From the NCBI GenBank assembly GCA_022578965.1, contig MU400909.1, forward strand, positions 1 to 24,061: 24,061 nt of DNA, written 5' to 3'. The position numbers and the translations under genes are program-made. Below the pieces are notes generated by a model. It saw only the letters and a list, made by a program, of their open reading frames with translations. It was not told the origin of the DNA and did not search any database. The stretch comes from Xylaria sp. FL1777. Taxonomy: Eukaryota > Ascomycota > Sordariomycetes > Xylariales > Xylariaceae. Below, in pieces: positions 1 to 10,897 of the stretch. The stretch's first letter is position 1. Each line of letters opens with the position of its first letter.

Positions 1-305
1 AAAAAGCTATTAAAATATAACAAACTTATTATATATTAATATAATAAGTTTGCTTTTAAAGTTTTAATTTATAAATAATAATAGAATTTTTAATAATAAT
101 TTATTAAGAAAATTTTTAAAGTACTTTTATTACTATGTATTAATAAAAGTTTTAAAAAATTAAAAGTAATAAATATATTAATGCTTAGCAGTTATAAAAA
201 ATTAATAGCTAAAAAGCTAAAAATTAAGTAAATAATTAAATATAAAAAGTATATAATTATATAAATAAAAGAAATAATAGTAATAATTTATAAATATTGC
301 TTTTT

Positions 306-419
306 TTAATAAACTTAATGCTATATTGTTTTAAGTTTAAAGCTTAATAAACTTAACGCTTAAATTTGTTAAGTTTAAGGCTTAATAAACTTAACGCTTA
401 AGTTTATTAAGTTTATAAA
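306..419. repeat. Three tandem 38-bp repeats inside the LTR
   Basis: Units lie at 306-343, 344-381 and 382-419. Each starts TTAATAAACTTAA and contains a TTAAGTTTA-type inverted motif (AAACTTAA and TTAAGTTT), so each unit can also fold back on itself. Units 2 and 3 are nearly identical and unit 1 is more diverged. The solo LTR at 23240 has a different tandem repeat in the equivalent position. This suggests fast-evolving regulatory or structural repeats in the 5' half of this LTR family. Confidence 0.8.
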
Positions 420-482
420 TTAAACCTTTATAGTAGTTTAAATACATATCTTTTTAATAAATAGGACTTTTTCCGCGCATGC

Positions 483-492
483 TTTTTTTATA
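483..492 (-). promoter_or_regulatory. Candidate TATA box of the LTR
   Basis: The minus strand reads TATAAAAAAA about 40-50 bp from the LTR 5' end at 532. The related solo LTR has a TATATATA at nearly the same distance from its 5' end, which supports a conserved promoter position. It lies in the part of this LTR that escaped mutation. Confidence 0.45.
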
Positions 493-532
493 CCTGGCCT
501 TTTAACTGGCCTAGTTAGCCCATTTCGTAACA

Positions 533-2221
533 AAAGTTTACTTTAGTAGTTCGTATAATAATAATTGCTTAATATAAACTAATTGCATAATATTATTATT
601 TTATAGTTCTAAATATTTTTTTTTGTTATATAATAAAAAAATGTACTGTTTATTAAATATTAAGTAGTTTAATTACTAAATTTTTTATTAATATTTTTAG
701 TACTATTGTTTAACTTTAAATATTTTTTATATTTTGCTATATATAAAAAGAATTCTTTTAAAGTAAGTTTTTAGTTATAAATTATTTTGTATAAATTAAA
801 AAATATGTTTTTTATATAAGCTTTTTTTTAAAAAGTGTAGCGCATTAATTAGCAGTTTTTCTTTTAATAAATAAAGCATTTCTTGTTTATATAAAAGTTT
901 TAGTTTTTTTAATTATAGCTTTAAAAATAGCTTAGCTGTTTAATTAATTAACTTAATAACTTTAATATAAATTTAAGTTGTTAGTTTTTTATATAGCTAT
1001 AATTATATTTTTAGTTTATAAAGTATAACTTATTGTTTTTTTGTATAAAAGTTTTTGTTATATTATTTAATGTTATATATAAGTATACTTATAAGTTAGT
1101 AAAAAATCCTTTATATATAAGTTTTTAAAAAATTAATATTATAGCTAACTTTAGTATGCTTTAATATGCTTATATAACGTTTATATTTAATTAAATTTTG
1201 CTTTAATAATTAGTATTAAGCGTTTATTATGCTTTTTTAAGCTTGTTAAGCATTAATTTAAATATTTTATATAAAGCTAAGCTTAAGTTATTTTTTTTTA
1301 TTTATACAAAAAAAACTATAGTTTAGTTAGCTTAATATTAGCTATAATTTATATTAGTATTAAAATAAGTATTTATTATATAGTATATTTTATTTTATAT
1401 TTTGTTTAAATTAATATAGTTAATAAAAAAGTTTTTTGTATAACTTTTTAAACTATATAAAAATATAACGTAATATTAGTTTTTTATAATTTTAATTTGT
1501 TAATAAACAGCAATAAATAAACAAGCTTTATTATATAATAAGTTATATAGCTTACTTATATAGTTTTAGCTTAAGTTTTAGCTTTTTTAAAAAGCAATAT
1601 ATTTGTTAAAAAGTATAAATCTATTTTATATAAACTTTATTAAAAGTAAATTAAAAAATATGCTTTTAATAGCTAAATTTAATATTATATAAACATATAT
1701 TTTTTGCTTTAACGTTTGTAGTAAATAATATTAAACAAAGTATTTATATATTAGTTAAAAAATTAATTTATAACTTATTTTTATTATATAAAAATTAAAC
1801 AGTTTAAAAAAATTTTAGTGTTTAATACTTAGCTAAATTAATTATAGTTAATGTTTATATTATTACGTTTAAAATTATACGTTAAAACTTAAGTTTTTAA
1901 AAAGTAATTTAATATATAAATAATTTAAAAAGTTTTAACTATTATATAAAAAAATATTTAGCTATTAGCTTAGTGTTAAAAATATTGCTAATAATTAAAT
2001 AATTATTATATAATAAATATTTAATAGTTCTTTTAATTTTTTAATTATAAAGTTTTTATAAGCTATTTTTATAAGCTTTTAAATTATAGTTGTTTTTAAC
2101 GTTAAGTAAATTTTTTTTAACTTAAAATTTTTAAATAAAGCGCTTTATACGCCTTAATAAATTTTCTAGAAATAATTTTTTGTTTATTTTTTAAAAGTTT
2201 TAGCAAACTTTTTTTAAAAGT
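533..2221 (-). pseudogene. copia gag remnant (copy A), inactivated by RIP
   Basis: This is a degenerate Gag region on the minus strand, recognised by collinearity with copy C, where the same frame runs on into pol. The zinc knuckle is at about 836-877. It keeps the first cysteine and the third (reading KKCF, then KKNC), while the second cysteine has become tyrosine (TGY to TAY). Many TAA and TAG codons interrupt the frame, as expected from C-to-T changes in CAA, CAG and TGG codons. The region ends at the junction with the neighbouring LTR, so protease, integrase and RT are absent here. The upstream limit is approximate because no ancestral ATG can be identified. Confidence 0.7.
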
Positions 2222-2888
2222 AGTTTAATAGTTTATAAAAATATAAATAGTTAGTATAATAAAATATTAGCTTAATATTTAGCTTAATTTTAGTTATATA
2301 ACTAAAATTAATTTTTTAGCTTTATATTTTAAAATTAATTTAAATATTTATTTGTTATACGCTTATTACAACGTTTTTAGCTAAATTTTTATACGTAAAA
2401 ATAACTAGCTTTAACTTTAAAAGCATTATAAATAGTTATTTGTTTTTTTAAAATATAATAAATTTAGCTAAATTATATAATATATTTAATTTTATATTTA
2501 GGTTATATAAATTGCTGTTTTGCTTTTATATAGTAATATAATTAATATATTGCTTAATGTTTATATAGCAATATAGTTAAAAAGTAGCAAAATTGCTTAT
2601 TATTTTCTTTATTTTGTTTTTAGTACTAATAAATAGGTTAAAAGTTTAATTTTTGTACGTAAATAAATTAGATTTTTTTTTTTTTTTTATACGTGCTTAC
2701 TTTAGCTAATTAAAAAAAATAAACTAAATAATATATTTATATATTAAAAAAAAAACAAATATAATATAAAAAATAAATCTTTTTTTAATAAGTTAAAATA
2801 AAAGTATATTATATAACTTTGTTATTACTTTAGCTAATTTATAGTTTATTATAAATAAGTTAAAAGTGCAAATATAACTATTAATTAG

Positions 2889-3175
2889 TATTAAATAAGC
2901 TTTATATAATTGTACGTTTAATATATATATACTAAAACAAAGTATAATAATCTTTATATTATAAGCTATTTATGTTTTATATGTTTAAAAAAAAAAAAGG
3001 TTTATATAAAATAAAAGTTCTTTTTTATATATAAAAACTTTGCTAGCATACAAGCTAAGCTAATACTAAAATTACTTTGGTTTATGTAATAGCTTTTACA
3101 TAAAGTGGTTTTTGTGCGAAATTTATTGTACGTACTATATATAAGAGTTATAACTAATAACCAGTTATTCTAACA
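2889..3175 (-). repeat. 5' LTR of copia copy A (287 bp)
   Basis: Same length as the other three copies of this LTR (8546-8832, 15633-15919, 16479-16765). In coding orientation it starts TGTTAGAATAACTGG at 3175 and ends CTTATTTAATA at 2889, where copy B has CTCATTCAACA. All differences in that block are C-to-T on the coding strand. The TG start is intact and the CA end has become TA. Confidence 0.9.
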
Positions 3176-3598
3176 ATATTATTAAATATAAAAATATAAT
3201 TATTTTATAAAAATGTAGCTATATTAAATATGCTTTAATATAATATATGCTTAAATTAATATTTATTATAAATAAAAGCTTTTAATTAAAAGCTTAAATA
3301 ATTAATATAATAATAATAGCTTTATAAATTTTTTACTATATATTTTTAGTTTTTATATTTAATTTTATTTTTTAGTTTTTAAGTTCTTTTATTAATATAA
3401 TTAATAGTATAATAATTAATAAATAATTTTTAATAAAATGCTTAAAATAGCTTGTAGTATTTATAAATGCTTTTATTTTTATAGTAGTTTTAAGTATAAA
3501 TTGCTTTTATATTACTATAACTTTTATTAAGTTTGCTTTAATATTATTGCAAAAAATATTAAAACTAAAAAAAATACTAAAATTTATAAAAAGCAATA
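3176..3598. other. A+T-rich spacer, nothing recognised
   Basis: This 423-bp stretch lies between copia copy A and the TIR element. It is nearly all A and T with scattered AGCT and GCTT islands, and frequent stops in all frames. I see no match to the copia or LTR families of the window, no RNA gene and no clear repeat. It may be the remains of an older element or of host sequence. Confidence 0.5.
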
Positions 3599-3606
3599 TT
3601 TTTAAT
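3599..3606. repeat. 8-bp target site duplication, left (TTTTTAAT)
   Basis: Identical to 7183-7190, immediately outside the opposite terminal inverted repeat. Because both copies are made only of A and T in an A+T-rich region, chance agreement is possible. The exact placement next to both 84-bp repeats is the main support. Confidence 0.55.
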
Positions 3607-3690
3607 AGGAATTAATATAAACACATAAAGAATTAATATAAATATATAATTTTATAAACATATAATGCTTTTATTAGCTTAATTAAAAAA
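3607..3690 (+). repeat. Left terminal inverted repeat (84 bp)
   Basis: It pairs with 7099-7182 in reverse complement. From 3609 to 3690 the two arms differ at only about five sites, all C/T or G/A transitions with no indels. The arm itself starts with a 21-bp direct repeat: GAATTAATATAAACACATAAA at 3609-3629, then a variant at 3630-3650. Homology stops sharply at 3690/7099. Confidence 0.85.
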
Positions 3691-6600
3691 TGTTAATATA
3701 TATTATCTTTTTTTATATACTTAATGTTGTTTATTTTATATTTTTTTTTATATATTTTGTTAATTTAATTTTATTTATACTTTATATTTTATGCTTTTTA
3801 CTTTATTAATACTAAAAACATATTTATTATATATTTTAATTTTATAATACTAATTAACTTTTATATTATATAATGTTTTTTAAACTTTTTAAGCTTTAGT
3901 TATTACGTAAATGTGCTTTTACTTTAAATAATTTATTTTATTATTAAAAAAACAACGCATGTTTTGTTATTTTCTTTTTTGTTTACTTTTTTTATATAAT
4001 AAGCTATTTGCTGCTTTTATAACTACTTTAACTTGCTAATTTTTTATATTTAGTTATAATAGCAAAAGTGTTTTTTTATTTTATAGCCTTAGTAATAATA
4101 ATGCTTTTAATAATATCTTTAATGCTTATTTTTATTTTTTTAGCACTATTTTATACTTATATAACTATAAAAGACTTAATAAGCTAACATAAAAAATCTA
4201 TACTAATTATAAGATTTTCTTTAGCAATACTTTTTTTTACTTATTAAAGCTTTAATATATATAAATGCTTATGCTTAGCTTAAAAGCTAGTTTTATTTTT
4301 ATTTTTTTAAAATTTTAGTTTGCTAAATTGTTTTATACTGCTAGCTTATTAACTACTATTTAAAAAAAATTTGCATTAGCTTTATAGTTAGTTTATAAAG
4401 TTATAAAAAAAAATCAATAGCTTTTTATAAACTTAGTTTGCTTATATAAATATATATACTAATAAAAAAACAAATAAAAATAGTTATTATTAAATTTAAA
4501 TAGCTATAACTTTTTTTTTTTATATTTATTGCTTTAACGTTTACTAGTAAAGTTATTTATATTAAGTTTAATTAAAGCTGCTTTATTTATAATAATATTA
4601 TTTAAACAAACTTTTTTTATATTAGCTTTATTATTTAAAGCAAATATTTTATTAGCTAGCTATTATTTATTGTTTTTAGTTTTAAAAACTATTTTTAACC
4701 TACTTATTTTAAGCAACTTATTTTTTATAGCTAACATACTTTTTAACTACGTTAATTTATTTTTAAAAAACAATAAGTTTAGTTTTACTAAAAATTATAT
4801 ATACTTATTTAAAAAACAACTAATTTAATTTTTTATTAAATATAACTAATTTAAACAAATTAAAAAAAACAAAAGCAAAAAACTTTAGTAATAAAAGTCT
4901 TAAAAAACTAGCTATAAATAAGTAATTATTATTAAAGCTATAAACAAAAGTTAATAATTATTATAATTATATAAAAATATAAAACATTATTAGTATAACT
5001 ATAGCTTAAGCTTAAACTTCTTTATTTATTTTTTTTATTGCAAGCTTATAAAATTAATAAAAGCAACTATTAAATTAACTAGCTACTAAGTTAATATTTA
5101 AGCTTAAAATATTTAAAGCATAATAAAATAACAATATAAAAAGTCCGTTTTTACTTAAAGAAATATTTATAATACTTAAAGCTTTATTAATTAAACTAAA
5201 CTAAATAGCTATAATTTAACTGCTGCTTTTATTAAGCTTTTTAATAAAAAAAAAGTTCTTTACTTAGTAAAATAAGCTAATAATAAGCTAAACTGCTTAA
5301 TTAAACTAATTTAAACGTTTTTTTACTGCTTAAAAATATAAAAGCAATTTTTTAAAATTATTAGCTTTAATAATACATATAATATTAATTAATTTAAGCT
5401 GCTATTATTTTAAGCAACAAGCTAAACTTGCTTAAAAACGGTTTTTAATGCTATATTTAGCTTAATTAATAATAAAAAGCAAAAAAGCTTTTAGTTTTTA
5501 GCTAAAAATATTTATTAGCTTATAATATAACATGTAATATAAAAGCTTAATATAGTTATAACTAATTATAATAAAGCAATAAAAGTTATATTAAATTATT
5601 AGTTTTTTTTTTATAGCAGCAAATTTATATATATTACATTAATTTTAACGTTTTGCTTAAAGCTAAACAAAAATAAGTTTTAAGTTAAATTAACAATAGT
5701 AGCTTTATTATTAGCAAAAATAAAAATGCTACTTTTGCTAATTAAGCATTAATAAAGTTAACTTTTTTAAATAAGCAGCTAATTAAAGCTACGTTTATTA
5801 ATAATAAAAAATTTTTTTATATATACTAAAGCGTTTTAATTATATAAAAAAAAGTAGTATTTACAAAAATAAAAACTATGTATAAAAAAACATAAGTTAA
5901 TTTTTGTTAACGATTTAATAACTAATGCTTTATTTTATAATATATTTATAAAACTTATATGTTTTTTAAAATGTAATAAATATATTATTATATTTATAAA
6001 TATTATAACTTTAGCATTTAAGTTATATTAAGCATAAAAGCAAGCAATAATAATATAAAAAGCTACTTTTTAAATAATATAAATTATTTATATAGTTTTA
6101 TTAAAACAATGCAAAAAATAATAACTAACTAAAAGCATAACTTTAAATAAGCTTATACTTAAAATAAAGTTTTAATTTAATGCAAATATTTATTATTATT
6201 TTTTAATTATTTAAATAAGCTTTAAATAATTATAGCTTTAAAAAAGCTTAACTTATTTAACTAGCAATATTAAATTGCTTGCAAAGCTATACTAAACATA
6301 AATAACCTTTTTTTAATAAATATTAAACATTATATTAATAACTGTTTAGTTTTTGTTAAACTTAAAATCCTATATTATTATAAGGTTTATTTTAAGCTAG
6401 CATATACAAGCTTTTTTAATAAATTAAATATTTACTTATATTAAAAATTATAAAAATTGTTATTAAAAAATATATATAAATAAATTTATAACTTTAAAAT
6501 TGCTATAATGCTTTATAATTAACTAAAAAACTTTACAAAAGCAATTTTTAGTAAACTTATAATTAAACTAAGTAAGCTATTAAATAAAGCTTTAAAAAAA

Positions 6601-7098
6601 CAGCTAATAAACTAAAAACAAAGTTACTTATTAAATAATTAAAACAAGTTAACTTTAATTAAGCTTAAATAAAACAAAAGCTAATATAGTAGTACTAAAA
6701 AAAGCAATAGTTATTTTTTTATTTAGTGCTAAACATATAATTAATTAATAATGCTTAAAATAAAAAAAACTACAAGTAATAAGTTTAGCAAGCATTAAAT
6801 GCAGCTTAGTATTTAAAAGCAAAAAAGTTAATAAAAGCTAAAATAATTAAATTAATAAATACTTAATATAATTATTTGTAATAATTTAATAATGTTTTAT
6901 AAATAAAAACTATTATTATAACATATAAAATATTAATATTTAAAAGCTAACACGTTATATAAATAGTTTATTATAATACTTATATTAAAAAGTCTACATA
7001 AAAATAATGCTATTAAAAAAAAAATTAAGCTAAAAATCTAAGTAATTATATAAAAGTAAAAAGTAAGTTTATTAAAGCAAGAAATACTATAAAGTCCG

Positions 7099-7182
7099 TT
7101 TTTTAATTAAGTTAATAAAAGCATTATATATTTATAAAATCATATGTTTATATTAATTCTTTATATGTTTATATTAATTCTC
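7099..7182 (-). repeat. Right terminal inverted repeat (84 bp)
   Basis: Reverse complement of 3607-3690. It carries the same internal duplicated 21-bp motif, visible on the plus strand as two GTTTATATTAATTC blocks ending at 7160 and 7180. The outermost two bases differ between the arms (AG on the left, GA when the right arm is reversed). Confidence 0.85.
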
Positions 7183-7190
7183 TTTTTAAT
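7183..7190. repeat. 8-bp target site duplication, right (TTTTTAAT)
   Basis: Direct copy of 3599-3606, immediately outside the right terminal inverted repeat. Confidence 0.55.
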
Positions 7191-8540
7191 ATATTAACTA
7201 TTATATTATATTTAACTAATTATATAAATAATAAGTAATAATGCTTATATAATTATTTTTTTCTTTTAGTTTAAATATAAATATTATTAAGTAAGCTAGC
7301 TAGCTATTTATAAAAAAGTTTAATTATTTTTTATATTAGTGCTTAAAACATTATTAAAGTGTTATAAAGTTTAAAAAGCATTATTATTTATTTATATAGC
7401 TTAAATAATATAATAAACGCTATTTTTTTATAATATAGTTTATATATAATTATATATTAAAATTTATTTTTTAAATTAATAAAAGTATATTATTAATGCT
7501 TTATAGCTTATTATATTTAGTTTGCTATATTAAATAATAAATAAGCTTGCTTTTTTGTTTTTTTATTAACTTTATAATAATTATAATAAAAATGCTATAT
7601 TATTAATTTATTATTTTTATTAAGCTTAATAATTATGCTTAATGCTTTTTTTAAAGTTAATAATATTAATAAACTTTATAACTTTATGCTTTTTTTAATA
7701 TAAATATTTTTATATACTTTTATAAACTTATATAATACTTTTTTTTATATTAAGCTATATTTTTATAATAGTAGTTTAATTAATAAACTATTGCTTATAT
7801 TAATATAATGCTTTATTTTAGTAATAATATTAGTTTTTTATTTAAAGTAATTAAATAATTTAAAAAAGTTTTTTATATAATAGTTTTAATATTTAATAAT
7901 TTATAGTTTTTTTAAAGTATTTTTATGCTATTTAATAGTTATAATATAGTACTTTTTACTAGCTATATTAATAAATAAGCACTTTATTAGCTATATTAAA
8001 AAGCTTTTTTTAAATTTAAATAGTATAATAATTTTATAACTATTTAAAATAGCAAAAATACTTTTTTATTTATAAAAAATCCGTTTTTTAATAATTATAT
8101 TACTTAAAAAAATATAATTTAGCATTATATTTATTATTAATATTTATATTTTTAATATATTGCTAATAATTATAAAATTTGCTATTATTTTACAATTTTT
8201 AATTATTTAAAGTTTTATTTTATTAATATTATATATTATGCTTTATTTTTATAATTAATATAATGTTAGCTTAAATGCTAAAAATTATAAAATATAATAA
8301 TTAATATAGCTATAATTTTTAAAAACAGTAAATTTATAGCTATTAGTTAGTTTAGCTAAAAAAAAATTATAATAATTATTATAATTATTTTTTAGTTTTT
8401 ATTTTTTATTAAAGTTTTTTTAGCTTTTATTTGTTTTAATTAATAAAGCAAAGCTATTTTAAGCAATATTAAAAATTTTAGCAAGTTTTTTATTAATTAT
8501 ATTATTTTTAAAACAATTAATAAAGCATTACTTTATTTTA
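7191..8540. other. A+T-rich gene-free stretch of 1.35 kb
   Basis: This stretch lies between the TIR element and copia copy C. All frames are broken by many TAA/TAG codons. Translations of both strands gave no motif I recognise, although the minus strand is A-rich, as coding strands are in the copia copies here. An isolated TCCGTTTTTT at 8079 resembles motifs at 5144 and 7095 in the TIR element, but the flanks do not align. It is probably an older degraded element or host intergenic DNA. With C removed it would continue into 15920-16478. Confidence 0.45.
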
Positions 8541-8545
8541 TTAAT
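8541..8545. repeat. Target site duplication of copia copy C, left (TTAAT)
   Basis: Identical to 15920-15924, directly outside the two 287-bp LTRs. Five base pairs is the usual duplication length for Ty1/copia integrases. Confidence 0.8.
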
Positions 8546-8832
8546 TGTTAAAATAACTAGTTATTAGTTGTAACTTTTATGTATAGTACGTATAATAAGT
8601 TTTGCACAAAGATTACTTTATGCAAAAGCTATTATATAAACTAAAGTAATCTTAGTGTTAGCTTAGCTTATATGCTAGCAAAGTTTTTATACATAAAAAA
8701 GAGCTTTTGCTTTATACGAACCTTTTTTTCTTTTAAATATACAAAATATAAACAGCTTATAATATAAAGATTATTATATTTTGTTTTAGTATATATATAT
8801 TAAACGTATAATCGTACAAAGTTTATTTAATT
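8546..8832 (+). repeat. 5' LTR of copia copy C (287 bp)
   Basis: Starts TGTTAAAATAACTAG. It ends at the site equivalent to the terminal CA of the family; here the last two bases read TT, so one change is a transversion. It keeps several CpA and TpG sites that the 3' LTR has lost, including TTTTGCACAAAG of the conserved hairpin at 8600-8627. Confidence 0.92.
8600..8627. repeat. LTR hairpin (12-bp arms, 4-nt loop)
   Basis: TTTTGCACAAAG, then ATTA, then CTTTATGCAAAA, with one G-to-A mismatch in the right arm. The same site in copy B (16684-16711) is a perfect 12-bp inverted repeat, so the hairpin is ancestral to the family. A role in RNA structure or packaging is possible but not shown by the sequence. 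Confidence 0.7.
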
Positions 8833-9499
8833 TTAATTAGTAGTTATATTTGCATTTTTAACTTATTTGCAACAAACTATAAATTAGCTAAAGTAATAAT
8901 AAAGTTATATAATATATTTTTATTTTAACTTATTAAAAAAAGATTTATTTTTTATATTATGCTTGTTTTTCTTTTAACGTACAAACATATTATTTAGTTT
9001 ATTTCTTTTAATTAGCTAAAATAAGCACATATAAAAAAAAAAAAAAAATCTAATTTATTTACGTACAAAAATTAAACTTTTAACCTATTTATTAGTACTA
9101 AAAACAAAATAAAGAAAATAATAAGCAATTTTGCTATTTTTTTAATTATATTGCTATATAAATATTAAGCAATATATTAATTATATTGCTATATAAAAGC
9201 AAAATAGCAACTTATATAACCTAGATATAAAATTAAATATATTATATAATTTAGCTAAATTTATTATGTTTTAAAAAAACAAATAACTGCTTATAACGCT
9301 TTTAAAGTTAAAACTAGTTATTTTTACGTACAAAAACCTAGCTAAAAACGTTTTAATAAGCATATAATAAATAAATACTTAAATTAATTTTAAAATATAA
9401 AGCTAGAAAATTAAATTTAGCTATACAACTAAAATTAAGCTAAATATTAAGCTAGTATTTTATTATGCTAACTATTTATATTTTTGTAAATTATTGGAC
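8833..9499 (+). other. copia leader between 5' LTR and gag
   Basis: This 667-bp non-coding stretch is conserved in position in all three copies. It contains a run of 16 A at 9033-9048, short T-rich and A-rich tracts, and a block near 9142-9205 with repeated TATTGCTATATAA motifs, which in copy B is the insertion site of the solo LTR. A primer binding site should lie just after 8832. The sequence there, TTAATTAGTAGTT, has no intact TGG, but a TGG would have been turned into TAG by RIP. I cannot assign the tRNA primer. Confidence 0.55.
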
Positions 9500-10837
9500 T
9501 ATTTTTAAGAAAAATTCGCTAAAACTTTTAAAAAATAAACAAAAAATTATTTCTAAAAGATTTATTAAAGCATATAAAACGCTTTGCTTAAAAACTTTAA
9601 GTTAAAAAAAATTTATTTAATATTAAAAACAATTATTATTTAAAAGCTTATAAAAATAGCTTATAAAGATTTTATAATTAAAGAATTAAAAGAACTACTA
9701 AATATTTATTATATAATAACTATTTAACTATTAGTAATATTTTTAATATTAAGCTAATAGTTAAATAGTTTTTTGTATAATAATTAGAACTTTTTAAACT
9801 ATTAATATATTAAACTACTTTTTAAAAACTTAAGTTTTAACATATAATTTTAAACGTAATAATATAAATATTAACTATAATTAATTTAGCTAAATATTAA
9901 ATACTAAAATTTTTTTAAGCTGTTTAATTTTTATATAATAAAAACAAACTATAAACTAATTTTTTAACTAATATATAAATACTTCGTTTAGTATTATTTA
10001 TTGCAAATATTAAAGCAAAAAACATATGTTTGTATAATATTAGATTTAGCTATTAAAAGCACGTTTTTTAACGTATTTTTAATAAAGTTTATATAAAACA
10101 GATTTATATTTTTTAATAAATATATTGCTTTTTAAAAAAGCTAAAACTTAAACTAAAACTATATAAGCAAGCTATATAACTTATTATATAATAAAGCTTG
10201 TTTATTTATTGCTATTTATTAATATATTAAAATTACAAAAAACTAATACTACGCTATATTTTTATATATTTTAAAAAGTTATATAGAAAACTTTTTTATT
10301 AACTATATTAGTTTAAACAAAACATAAAATAAAATATATTATATAATAAATATTTACTTTAATACTAATATAAATTATAGCTAATATTAAGTTAATTAAA
10401 TTATAGTTTCTTTTATATAAATAAAAAAAAATAACTTAAGTTTAGCTTTATATAAAGTACTTAAATTAATGCTTAATAAGCTTAAAAAAATATAATAAGC
10501 GTTTAATGCTAACTATTAAAGTAAAATTTAATTAAATATAAACGTTATATAAGTATATTAAAGCATACTAAAGTTAGCTATAGCGTTAATTTTTTAAAAA
10601 CTTATATATAAAGAATTTTTTGTTAATTTATAAGTATGCTTATATATAACATTAAATAATATAATAAAAACTTTTATATAAAAAAACAATAAGTTATATT
10701 TTACGAACTAAAAATATAACTATAGCTATATAAAAAACTAACAACTTAAATTTATATTAAAGTTATTAAATTAATTAATTAAACAATTAAGCTACTTTTA
10801 AAGTTATAACTAAAAAAACTAGAACTTTTATATAAAC

Positions 10838-10897
10838 AAGAAATGCTTTGTTTGCTAAAAGAAAAGCTACTAATTAACGCGTTATATTTTCTAAAAA
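10838..10897 (+). pseudogene. Gag zinc knuckle (nucleic-acid-binding motif) remnant
   Basis: The frame reads KKCFVC from 10838, giving the first two cysteines of a C-x2-C-x4-C-x4-H knuckle as found in fungal copia Gag. The third cysteine is TAC (Tyr) here, but TGC in copy A. The final histidine position is TAT (Tyr) here and TAC (Tyr) in A and B, consistent with C-to-T and G-to-A decay. In an active element the knuckle binds the genomic RNA for packaging into virus-like particles. Confidence 0.75.

Larger units (their letters stand above)
16..532 (-). mobile_element. LTR of a second LTR retrotransposon family, RIP-mutated
   Basis: Read on the minus strand, this LTR begins TGTTACGAAATG at 532 and ends GTTATA at 16. 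Its last ~285 bp (plus-strand 16-300) align throughout with the reverse complement of the 3' part of the solo LTR at 23240-23734. The differences are mostly C/T and G/A. The 5' half differs and holds three 38-bp tandem repeats. The segment from about 473 to 532 keeps GC-rich sequence (CCGCGC, CCTGG, GGCC), while the rest is strongly A+T-biased. It abuts copia copy A at 533. Positions 1-15 do not convincingly continue copy A, so this may be the 5' LTR of an element extending left out of the window. A solo LTR is not excluded. The 5 bp outside it at 533-537 is AAAGT. Confidence 0.8.
533..3175 (-). mobile_element. Ty1/copia element, copy A: 5' LTR, leader and gag portion only
   Basis: This segment is collinear with 8546-11189 of copy C in reverse complement and differs in length by about 1 bp. 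It also matches the far end of copy B in the same orientation. It holds the 5' LTR (2889-3175), the leader and most of gag. It stops abruptly at 533, where the LTR at 16-532 begins, at a point equivalent to the gag/protease junction of copy C. The rest of pol is therefore either left of the window or lost. Differences from copies B and C are almost all transitions. The 5 bp after the LTR is ATATT; its partner duplication lies outside the window. Confidence 0.9.
3607..7182. mobile_element. Unidentified DNA transposon with 84-bp terminal inverted repeats
   Basis: This 3576-bp unit is bounded by inverted repeats at 3607-3690 and 7099-7182 and by an 8-bp direct duplication. An 8-bp duplication is typical of hAT transposons, but hAT terminal repeats are usually much shorter than 84 bp; long repeats are more usual for Mutator-like elements, which duplicate about 9 bp. 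The superfamily is therefore open. From about 3700 to 4760 the plus strand is T-rich, and from about 4860 to 7090 it is A-rich. In the copia copies the coding strand is A-rich, so this hints at two divergent coding regions: minus on the left, plus on the right. Weak candidates are a run with few stops on the minus strand at 4534-4743 and a basic, Lys/Gln/Ala-rich stretch on the plus strand near 6750-6866. No catalytic motif was recognised. Few retained CpG sites remain, for example TCCGTTTTT at 5144 and 7095. Confidence 0.6.

Noticed and set aside
306..419. CRISPR-like array (regular 38-bp repeats)
   Set aside because: The units are directly adjacent without spacers, inside a eukaryotic LTR.
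3607..7182. Mutator-like element, suggested by the long inverted repeats
   Set aside because: A 9-bp duplication does not fit the flanks (the ninth base differs on either side), and no MULE transposase motif was seen. It is left unclassified rather than excluded.
5140..8090. TCCGTTTTT motifs near 5144, 7095 and 8079 as a dispersed regulatory repeat
   Set aside because: Only about ten bases are shared and the flanks do not align. CpG sites stand out simply because little other C or G remains.
7191..8540. Possible LINE or Helitron remnant on the minus strand
   Set aside because: Translations show an A-rich strand with some longer runs, but no motif of RT, Rep or helicase could be recognised.
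8833..8860. Primer binding site for a specific tRNA after the 5' LTR
   Set aside because: No intact TGG is present in any copy, and RIP can make TAG from TGG. A tRNA cannot be named from what remains.
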